Shown here in pieces: positions 7,566-14,145 of a stretch of DNA of 23,200 bases. The stretch's first letter is position 1; every line of letters starts with the position of its first letter. The translations under genes were made by a program, and so were the position numbers. This stretch comes from Alkaliphilus hydrothermalis (lineage in GTDB: Bacteria > Bacillota > Clostridia > Peptostreptococcales > Natronincolaceae). The stretch covers positions 1 through 23,200 of the forward strand of contig NZ_JAFBEE010000031.1 in assembly GCF_016908555.1 (NCBI RefSeq), in the 5' to 3' direction. The notes under the pieces were generated by a model. That model saw nothing but the letters and a program-made list of their open reading frames with translations. It did not search any database and was not told the DNA's origin.

Positions 7566-8015
7566 CTAGGAACTTTTGTAGATTTGCTGATGATATTTTT
7601 TTATGAATTCCAGCTCTTGTATTAAGTGATTTGAGATGGACTCAATATTTTCTACAGAACAGCTTAGTTGAGAAATAGTATAATAAAAGGCTTTGATTAT
7701 TTCAGTAGAATAATCTTGAAGGCTATCAATATTTAATGAGTCACTATATTGGTTAATGTAGATTTTATCAAGGTCTAGCTGCATTTCTTTGATCTCATAG
7801 GCTTTAATATCCAGTAGCTCATTTAAGGAAATTTCTAATTCACCAGTGATTTTGTTAAGGAGCTCTAAGTTAAAGACATCATTTCGGGCATTTTCTATAT
7901 TGTTGATGAGTCCTGCTGAAACATTAAGCCTGTTGGCAAATTCAGCAGTAGATAGATTTTTATTTTTTCGATATTTCTTGATTTTTATTCCTAAGCTTTC
8001 GCAGGCATTGTTCAT
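7566..8015 (-). CDS. XRE-family helix-turn-helix regulator
   Basis: The start is set at the ATG 8013-8015 because AAGGGGG lies seven bases upstream; the ATG two codons earlier touches the ribosome site. Residues 8-67 form a Cro/C1-type helix-turn-helix (IKKYRKNKNLSTAEFANRL, then VSAGLINNIENARNDVF). The remaining 80 residues are helical and may dimerise. Phage and ICE repressors of this class bind operators in the divergent control region. Here the gene faces away from the MrpR-like/HNH gene across a 284-base gap containing a dyad at 8060-8077. It probably represses itself and perhaps the plus-strand genes. No metalloprotease partner is adjacent. The total of 149 residues is normal. Confidence 0.85.
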   Translation of the reverse strand: MNNACESLGIKIKKYRKNKNLSTAEFANRLNVSAGLINNIENARNDVFNLELLNKITGELEISLNELLDIKAYEIKEMQLDLDKIYINQYSDSLNIDSLQDYSTEIIKAFYYTISQLSCSVENIESISNHLIQELEFIKKYHQQIYKSS

Positions 8016-8059
8016 AGCCATACCCCCTTGTAGTAGGAGTATTGACTAAAATATTGAAT

Positions 8060-8077
8060 ATATACATTTGTGTATAT
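8060..8077. promoter_or_regulatory. Operator-like dyad upstream of the XRE gene
   Basis: ATATACA (8060-8066) and TGTATAT (8071-8077) are perfect inverted arms with a 4-base spacer. It lies 45 bases upstream of the XRE start codon, where the promoter should be, so it is a good candidate for the regulator's own binding site. Apart from it, I see no other element in the gap 8016-8299 except a weak AGAAC/GTTCT dyad near 8093-8109. Confidence 0.5.
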
Positions 8078-8299
8078 TAAACCGGACACAGAAGAACCAT
8101 GATAGTTCTAGAAGATAGAGGAAATTTTAAATATTTATAGAACTGATGATTATAATGCTTTTCGATCAGGCTAATTTTGGTTACTTATTTTTAATGAGAA
8201 TACATTGTGTTCATAAAATAAGGAACTAGTGAATAATATCGTTAGTCATTTATGAAGTATGAAGTACATTTTATAAGAAATACTGTCAGGGGGGTATTT

Positions 8300-8551
8300 A
8301 TGAAAAATAATATTAATTTATTTATTGAAAGTTATCCCGATTATACTAGCCTTCAAGGACTAAACATGATGCTATCTCGTTTAAACAAGAAATTATCTGA
8401 TTTATCTACTAATGAAACTAAAGAGATACTACATAAATTTTTATCGAAAGAAAATTCTTCAATTGGTACAGTTAAGTCCTTAGAAACCTTCACAACTCAT
8501 CTTATATCGTATCTAAACTGGGCAAGGGCAGAAAGAAGGGAAAAGAAATAA
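8300..8551 (+). CDS. N-terminal fragment of the MrpR-like/HNH gene
   Basis: The ATG at 8300 follows AGGGGGG at good spacing; an upstream in-frame ATG (8252) has no such site. The 83-residue product is helical and lysine-rich (NLFIESYPDYTSLQGLNMML ... HLISYLNWARAERREKK) and has no motif of its own. It has the look of the N-terminal SAM-like core-binding domain of tyrosine-recombinase-fold proteins. The frame stops at TAA (8549-8551). The -1 frame stays open through 8521-8620 and leads straight into the next gene with IKKFLQSNDIITIIESKN. I therefore read this as the first part of one frameshifted gene, 8300-9747, though two separate polypeptides cannot be excluded. Confidence 0.6.
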   Translation: MKNNINLFIESYPDYTSLQGLNMMLSRLNKKLSDLSTNETKEILHKFLSKENSSIGTVKSLETFTTHLISYLNWARAERREKK

Positions 8552-9747
8552 AAAAATTCCTACAAAGTAACGATATTATAACAATAATAGAATCAAAAAA
8601 TATTGAAAATTTTATTAGATTGCAAGATGTAAATTATGTAGTTGATAATATTAATAAAAATCCTCAAGATGTTGCTTTGTTACTATTATTATTTTATGGG
8701 GTCAAAGGAAAAGCTTTCAAGGAAATAAGGGGACTTTTAGATAGTGATTGCAATTATTTTAACAACGTAATTACTTTACAACGTAATAAAGAGAAAGTAA
8801 TGTTTAAACTACCTTCAAGCGTTATGAATATCCTTAAATTAGCTACTGAACAAAATGATGTATATTATAAGAGAAATGGTTATTATGACTCTGAAAGCAG
8901 GAGAAATTCAACATGGCCAATTTTTCAATCTAATTATGTCATTAAACAAGTCATGGCAGGTAATGCAAAAACACCACAAGCTACACCACAAGCTATAAGA
9001 AATAGGATTAGTAAGCTACTAGATGTATACAGAGAAATTTCCGGTTCTAAAATAAAAGCCAGTTGCACAGAAGATGTGTTTCAATCGGGTACGATTTATT
9101 ACATGCTTTTATTTGAAAAATATTTAGGAGGTTCATTAGAACCTATAGATTATAAGCGGATTTGTCAACGTTGTGGAGATAAACCGTCTAATTACTCTGT
9201 ATACAAAATAAGATACACTATGTATAAAAAACATTACCCAGAAGCACTCTCTGAAATAGAATTAACACCAGAACTTCGATTGTTATGCAGAGAGATATCC
9301 TCGATTAAAGTTGACTGTGAAATAAGTGAAAATAAAAAGAGACCAAAACTTGTAAAAAAAGCACCTTATATTGAAGGAAGAGAAAAGATTAGGTACCATA
9401 AGACTAAAGAGAGAAAACCGCAATTAATGAGAGAAGCCAAAAGGCTTTTTAAAGAAAAAAATGAAAGAATCTATTGTGAAGGATGTGGTTTTGATTTTTA
9501 TAAAACGTATGGGATATTAGGTGAAGACTATATAGAGGGTCATCATATAAAAGAGATTAACAGTCTAACGGAAGAAACAGAGATGGTGCCAGAAGATATT
9601 GCAATGGTTTGTTCAAATTGTCATAGTATGATCCATCGTTCAAACCCTTCTTTAACAATAGAACAATTAAAACACATTTTAATGGAGCCTTCGAAAAGTA
9701 AAAAATATAAATTAAAGTTTAAAAAGTATATATGGAATTGGTTTTAA
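8552..9747 (+). CDS. Tyrosine-recombinase-fold (MrpR-like) region fused to an HNH nuclease
   Basis: The frame is open well before the first usable start, a TTG at 8620; numbering is from there. Residues 15-75 (ALLLLLFYGVKGKAFKEIRG, then a D..D turn and strand) resemble the start of a tyrosine recombinase catalytic domain. The catalytic Arg position holds Lys-Gly-Lys and no clear H-x-x-R or Tyr follows. That is the pattern of MrpR-type phage repressors, which keep the fold without the chemistry. Residues 250-350 are a classic HNH domain: Cys286/Cys289, His308-His309 in IEGHHIKEI, Cys331/Cys334, then HSMIHR. The nuclease part looks intact. The N-terminal 83 residues are in another frame (8300-8551). 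The HNH call is firm; the MrpR-like call rests on fold-like pattern memory and is moderate. Confidence 0.75.
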
Positions 9748-9936
9748 ATAGATATAAGTTCAACCTCTTTTATGTTAATTATAGCCCTTAAGAAAAGCGA
9801 ATCAGAGGCATTATAAAAAAGGTCTTTCTCTTAACTAAAAGACATGAAGAAGCTTACTTATTTTCCCTAGTAATATCCCAGCACCTTCAGCTCATAATAA
9901 TAACCATCAAGTAAATTGAATGAAGGTGATATATGG

Positions 9937-11448
9937 ATGAACATCTGTATTTATCTACGAAAGTCTAGAAGTGAGGAAAATATGTCTATTGAAGAAGTCC
10001 TCAATAGACATAGAACCACTCTTCTTGCCTATGCAAAGAAACACAAGCTAAACGTCTTAGAAATCAAAGAAGAAGTTCTCTCAGGGGAATCCATCACTAG
10101 AAGACCTAAGATGTTAGAGCTCTTGGAAGAAGTTGAAGAAGGCAAGTATGATGCAGTCCTGGTAATGGATATAGACAGGCTTGGTAGAGGTAATATGAGG
10201 GAACAAGGTCTAATTCTAGAAACCTTCAAAGAATACAATACCAAGATCATCACTCCCAATAAAGTCTACGACTTAGACAATGAATTTGATGAGGAATATT
10301 CAGAGTTTGAGGCATTTATGTCTAGAAGAGAATTAAAGATCATTAAGAAACGCCTTATGCGGGGCAGGCTAAAAAGTCTAGAAGAAGGAAACTATATCGG
10401 GGCCATTGCACCCTTTGGATATGAAAAGAAGGGCAAAACACTAGCCATCAATAAGAAACAAGCTAAGGTTGTGAAGTTAATCTTCCAACTATACATCAAA
10501 GAAAACTATGGGGACAGTAAAATTGCCAGCTACCTAATCGATAAAAAAATACCTACCGCCAGTGAAAATCTCAATTGGGATAAAACCACCATCAGAACCA
10601 TCCTAAAAAACCCCGTCTATACAGGCAAGGTCATTTGGGGTAAAAAGAGATTTAAGTATGATAAAGAAGGTAATAAACACTACAGATTACAGAATGAAGA
10701 AGATTGGCTGATCTATGAAGGGAAACATGAGGCCATCATCGACCCAGAAACCTTTCAGGAAGCCCAGAAGATAGCTAAGAAAAGGCATAACCCTACTAAG
10801 ACCCATAAGACTAAGGAATTAAGAAATCCTTTAGCAGGCCTGTTAAAATGTGGCTCCTGCGGCAGCACAATGACCATCAGAACACAAAAAAATAAGCCCG
10901 ACAGCATTAGATGTTATAAAAACTGTGGAGGCGTAAAATCCAGCTACATTCATCTCATCGAAAAAAGACTACTAGAAAATTTATTGGCAGAGTTAAATAA
11001 ACTGAAGTTCACCTTCAGCTATAAAAAAAGAACAATCAACGAAATAGAGATCCAAGTAATTGAAAACACCCTTCTAGAAAAAGAAAAAAATAGCGAAACC
11101 CTAATGGAACAACGAGATAAACTATACGATTTCCTAGAACAAGGCATATACGATAACGATACCTTTCTTGAAAGAATGAATATTCTTACCCAAAAGATTA
11201 ATGCTGTAGATAGTGCAATACAGCAACTTCAAACAAACCTATCTAAAATACTCCAGTTAAAAAATCAAAAAGAAAAACTCATTCCCCAGATAAACATTTC
11301 CATTGATTTTATAGAAGAAACCTATTTTGATGCCAATACAAAACAGCGAAATGACTTCCTTAAATCAATTATTTCAGAAGTCATTTACACCAAAGATAAA
11401 AAGGCTGCTGAAACTGAATTTAGTCTTAAAATTAAACTAAAAATGTAA
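9937..11448 (+). CDS. Large serine recombinase (integrase), intact
   Basis: The protein has 503 residues from an ATG at 9937, with GAAGGTG upstream. An N-terminal resolvase domain (1-140) has Ser10 in IYLRKSRSEE and the Arg motif VMDIDRLGRG. A recombinase domain follows (GAIAPFGYEKK, then TTIRTILKNPVYTGKVIWGKK and HEAIIDPETFQEAQ). Next comes a zinc ribbon (LLKCGSCGSTM, then RCYKNCGG) and a coiled coil at about 380-450. These proteins integrate phages and conjugative elements at short att sites by 2-bp staggered cuts linked to the serine. It is the only unbroken one of the three such genes here. It ends about 300 bp from a truncated host gene, so it is the likely integrase of the element. The 169-bp gap upstream shows no terminator. 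Confidence 0.92.
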   Translation: MNICIYLRKSRSEENMSIEEVLNRHRTTLLAYAKKHKLNVLEIKEEVLSGESITRRPKMLELLEEVEEGKYDAVLVMDIDRLGRGNMREQGLILETFKEYNTKIITPNKVYDLDNEFDEEYSEFEAFMSRRELKIIKKRLMRGRLKSLEEGNYIGAIAPFGYEKKGKTLAINKKQAKVVKLIFQLYIKENYGDSKIASYLIDKKIPTASENLNWDKTTIRTILKNPVYTGKVIWGKKRFKYDKEGNKHYRLQNEEDWLIYEGKHEAIIDPETFQEAQKIAKKRHNPTKTHKTKELRNPLAGLLKCGSCGSTMTIRTQKNKPDSIRCYKNCGGVKSSYIHLIEKRLLENLLAELNKLKFTFSYKKRTINEIEIQVIENTLLEKEKNSETLMEQRDKLYDFLEQGIYDNDTFLERMNILTQKINAVDSAIQQLQTNLSKILQLKNQKEKLIPQINISIDFIEETYFDANTKQRNDFLKSIISEVIYTKDKKAAETEFSLKIKLKM

Positions 11449-11754
11449 TTGAGGAAATTGGAACTCTATCAAACAATTGGAAACATACTCATAATATGAA
11501 ACAAATAAACCTGATTCGTGCATTGTGAAAAGCAGATGGCCAAAATATTAGTATTTTGAGGCAGTCGCTTTGTTATAAACTTGAATACTAATAACATACT
11601 GTTGTTATTTAAAGAATTCAGTATGAAAGTTTCTAACATCATTAGATTAGTCATTGAACACTAAACAGGGAAGGTTTATTTTTTCATAACACTAAACTTA
11701 GGATGAAATCCAACCTTTCCTCAATTATTACCCACGGTGGTATCATGTTGATGT
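11449..11754. other. Non-coding stretch between the integrase and the host junction
   Basis: I see no convincing gene in these 306 bases on either strand; the open frames are short, lack ribosome sites and have no recognisable motif. GGAAGGTT and AACCTTTCC near 11677-11720 could form a weak hairpin. By position this would be the phage-side arm of the attachment region, with the crossover near 11750-11760. Confidence 0.4.
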
Positions 11755-11785
11755 CTATGTATAGTCACCTTCTCCACCACTAAAG
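11735..11785. other. Probable attR junction
   Basis: Coding similarity of the substrate-binding protein ends at about 11755-11760 (Asp-Tyr-Thr then TAG). On the left is non-coding DNA adjoining an integrase gene. The core bases of the att site cannot be fixed without the left junction or an empty site. Confidence 0.5.
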
Positions 11786-12321
11786 GCACCAGCCATAACT
11801 CCGTATTGAATATCTGTTCTAACGTTGATATCCTTTCCAGGGATAACGCCATTATTCTTAAGGACATATTCCAGCACCATATTAGGCATACCACCTTTAC
11901 GGCCACCAAGGATCTCTTTACCCTTCATTTCTTTAAAGTCAAAGTTAGAATTAGGCTCTCTAGCAACGATAAAAGAACCATCTCTTTGGGTCAATTGGGC
12001 GAAGTTAATTGCATAGTCATCTTTACCTTGGTTGTAGACATAGATGGAAGCCTCAGGTCCCATAAAACCAATTTCAGCCTCTTTACTCAATAGAGCAGCC
12101 ATAACCTTATCAGCACCCTTAGCATCAATGATCTCTACGTCTAATCCCTCTTCCTCAAAGAAGCCCTCTGAGAGTGCCACATATTGTGGAGCATAGAAGA
12201 CGGAGTGGGTTACCTCCATTACAGTGATTTCTGTTAGTTCATTTTTGGATTGGCATCCAGCTAAAAATAGAGAACTAAGTAAGAGGACAATAACCATTAG
12301 TGAAAAAATTTTAAGTCTCAA
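11755..12321 (-). pseudogene. ABC-transporter substrate-binding lipoprotein (NMT1/SsuA-like), truncated
   Basis: The start is TTG at 12319-12321, preceded by AGGAGGG at good spacing. A signal peptide with lipobox LFLAGC (Cys22-23 region) is followed by an NMT1/SsuA/TauA-type solute-binding fold: TVMEVTHSVFYAPQYVALSE, GFFEEEGLDVEI and KEAEIGFMGPEA. These proteins bring small molecules such as sulfonates or pyrimidine precursors to an ABC importer. Family members have about 320-340 residues, but this one stops after 188, in GGEGDYT, where family members run on towards Phe-Glu-Pro. The stop lies at the edge of the mobile element, so the gene was most likely cut by integration. The missing half should be at the far end of the element, outside the window. 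Confidence 0.85.
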
Positions 12322-12466
12322 TGTAATCCCTCCTGTAATTGAATTTTAAATATACAGTTTAATTCATTATATTCCTGTCTATGTTAAGTGTTCCTGTAAA
12401 CATGAATAGGAAATAAATAATTGGCATAGAATTAAAATAACAGGAATTAGGGTTGGAGGGGATGGA

Positions 12467-12787
12467 ATGTCTTGGAATATAAAAATTTCCAATAGTAGGA
12501 ATAGATATGGCTATATTAAGGGAGAGATCGACCATTTTAGTTGGTATGCTTTAGTCCATAAGGATGTTGTAGATTATGGTATCAATCCTTATACTTTAGA
12601 AGAGGGGCAGGGACGAATTTCCAGACTCTGTATCTACAAGGATATACCCATGTCTGCCTACACAAAGAGGCTTATTTATGCAAACTATAAAAGAAAATGG
12701 GAAGTGTTTAACAACAGTTATGAGGTAATGATTAGGGAACTGGTTGAATATCTCGATAGGATTTATTCAATAAAATTAGTAAAATAG
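12467..12787 (+). CDS. Small protein, possibly DUF7678-like
   Basis: The product has 106 residues. The ATG at 12467 follows TTGGAGGGG. The core HFSWYALVHKDVVDYGINPY followed by GQGRISRLCIYKD recalls the DUF7678 pattern, in which a short beta-rich domain has a Y-G-I ... G-R-I-S-K-L signature. The C-terminal 35 residues are helical, ending YLDRIYSIKLVK. No signal peptide or membrane segment is seen. It is transcribed alone, between the divergent truncated transport gene and pgsA. Function is unknown and the family link is tentative. Confidence 0.6.
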   Translation: MSWNIKISNSRNRYGYIKGEIDHFSWYALVHKDVVDYGINPYTLEEGQGRISRLCIYKDIPMSAYTKRLIYANYKRKWEVFNNSYEVMIRELVEYLDRIYSIKLVK

Positions 12788-12928
12788 TGGTTGGAATAAT
12801 GACAAAGATGTTGTGAATGACAAATCTAGTATGTTTTAGTTGCTGAACAAGGGGTATCATCGTATTAAGAAAACCTAGAACATCATTAACCGACGAAAAA
12901 AAAATAGGTGAGTGAAAAGAGGGATCTT

Positions 12929-13540
12929 ATGAATGTACCAAATTTCTTAACAGTTGCTAGATTCTTTTTAATACCATGTTTTGTAATGGTATTTTTTTCT
13001 CAATCCCCCAATAGCTTACTCTATGCAGTGGGTATATTTGTAGTGGCGGGACTTACAGATCTATTAGACGGCTTTATAGCCCGTAAATACGGACTGATAA
13101 CTAAATGGGGTCAGGCAATGGACCCGTTAGCTGATAAAATGATGTTGCTTACGGTATTGATTTGTTTTACAATAGCTGGATATATTCCCCTATGGATTAT
13201 AACAATAGTAGGGATGAAGGAGGCTCTGTTGGTCATAGGTGGACTCATCCTCTACACAAAGAAGGATAAAGTGGTGGTGCCAGCCAATAAATATGGTAAA
13301 TTAGCAACTATAGCCTTCTACATAGCCATCATCTGGATGGGGTTTGATAGAGTTTATGGAGGGGTTATGCTTACGGTGGCAGTGATTATTACCGCCTATG
13401 CATTTATAAGATATTTGATGATTGGTGTAAAGCTTGTCAAATATAAGGAAGCGGAGCAAGGTGAAGAAAAAGAAAATGTTGTAGAATTACAAGAAGCAAA
13501 ACTAAATGTAGAAAAGAATACAACGGAAAAAATATCTTGA
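12929..13540 (+). CDS. pgsA: CDP-diacylglycerol--glycerol-3-phosphate 3-phosphatidyltransferase
   Basis: The enzyme transfers phosphatidyl from CDP-diacylglycerol to glycerol 3-phosphate, the first committed step to phosphatidylglycerol and cardiolipin at the membrane. The product has 203 residues. The start MNVPNFLTVARFFLIP at 12929 follows GAGGGATCTT; the frame extends seven codons upstream to a GTG that is less likely. The CDP-alcohol phosphotransferase motif is complete: Asp44, Asp47, Gly48, Ala51, Arg52, Gly61, Asp65, Asp69. Several hydrophobic segments follow. The last 30 residues are a charged tail longer than in many relatives. The stop codon overlaps the -35 box of the valS promoter. 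PgsA is more likely than cardiolipin or phosphatidylserine synthase because of the N-terminal NxPNxLTxxR sequence. Confidence 0.92.
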   Translation: MNVPNFLTVARFFLIPCFVMVFFSQSPNSLLYAVGIFVVAGLTDLLDGFIARKYGLITKWGQAMDPLADKMMLLTVLICFTIAGYIPLWIITIVGMKEALLVIGGLILYTKKDKVVVPANKYGKLATIAFYIAIIWMGFDRVYGGVMLTVAVIITAYAFIRYLMIGVKLVKYKEAEQGEEKENVVELQEAKLNVEKNTTEKIS

Positions 13541-13564
13541 CAAATTTTCTAAAAAAGATATAAT
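13537..13564 (+). promoter_or_regulatory. Consensus promoter for the T-box/valS unit
   Basis: TTGACA (13537-13542) and TATAAT (13559-13564) are both perfect, with a 16-base spacer. The -35 box includes the pgsA stop codon (13538-13540). A second TATAAT at 13601-13606 lacks a good -35. Transcription would start near 13571, with a long leader before the coding region. Confidence 0.8.
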
Positions 13565-13624
13565 ATTTTTTAAATTAGTGTGCAAAATAGCCATATTAGT
13601 ATATAATAAAACAAGTAGCAATTA

Positions 13625-13896
13625 AATATATCATCCGCTATGAAGAAGAGGAGTAGGTAACACATTCCCTAAAGAGAGAAGAACCCATAGGCTGAAAGGT
13701 TCTTTGGTGAAATGGTTATTGAAGGTAGCTTTGGAGCTTCTGTATTGAACTAGAGTAGATACAGACGGGGGACCGTTAATCCATATGAGAGTCTATTTTC
13801 TATAAATTCAGTAGATACTGGGTTATATAGGAGATGGAAATTAAGGTGGTACCGCGAACATACCCTTCGTCCTTATTTTGGATGGAGGGTTTTTTA
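13625..13896 (+). promoter_or_regulatory. T-box leader (valine type) with terminator
   Basis: The conserved T-box core AAGGTGGTACCGCG is at 13843-13856. The terminator is ACCCTTCGTCC (13862-13872) with GGATGGAGGGT (13880-13890), then TTTTTT. Stem I lies upstream, with AGAGAGAAG at about 13674 and the distal CTTTGGAGCTTC at 13729-13740. GTA (13742-13744) just before TTGAAC sits where the specifier codon belongs and reads valine, fitting the valS gene downstream. Uncharged tRNA-Val would pair with the specifier and with UGG in the core to favour antitermination. The leader fills the 414-base gap between pgsA and the next gene. Confidence 0.93.
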
Positions 13897-13954
13897 GTTT
13901 TTGTATTTCAAAACGCATTTGAAAACAAACCTTACAAAAGGGAGGGATTACCTA

Positions 13955-14143
13955 GTGTTTTATATAGGCCTATTGTTGATGATTATAGGGGCTATAATGG
14001 TATATGGAAATGAAAAATTACCCATTAAGGGTGGAGGGCTAATCATTGCAATCATTGGTATAATGCTATTACTTTTCAATGAATTCCCGAATGAACTTGA
14101 ATTTTTGAAGATTATAAATTTAAAATATTTTAGGAGGGATTAA
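13955..14143 (+). CDS. Small two-helix membrane protein
   Basis: The GTG at 13955 follows AAAGGGAGGG; the frame is open further upstream but without a ribosome site. The 62-residue product has two hydrophobic segments (FYIGLLLMIIGAIMVY and GGGLIIAIIGIMLLLF) joined by a short GNEKLPIKG loop, with a charged C-terminus. It lies between the T-box terminator and valS, only two bases before the valS start, so valine starvation would induce it together with valS. I do not recognise the family. Its co-regulation with a synthetase is unusual but may only reflect read-through of the unit. Confidence 0.7.
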   Translation: MFYIGLLLMIIGAIMVYGNEKLPIKGGGLIIAIIGIMLLLFNEFPNELEFLKIINLKYFRRD

Positions 14144-14145
14144 CA

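Noticed and set aside
9748..9936. tRNA gene or att site upstream of the integrase
   Set aside because: No cloverleaf or long direct repeat is visible in this gap; the host junction lies on the other side of the integrase.
11469..11909. Minus-strand frames at 11469-11654 and 11721-11909
   Set aside because: The first has no ribosome site or motif; the second is an out-of-frame reading of the truncated substrate-binding gene.
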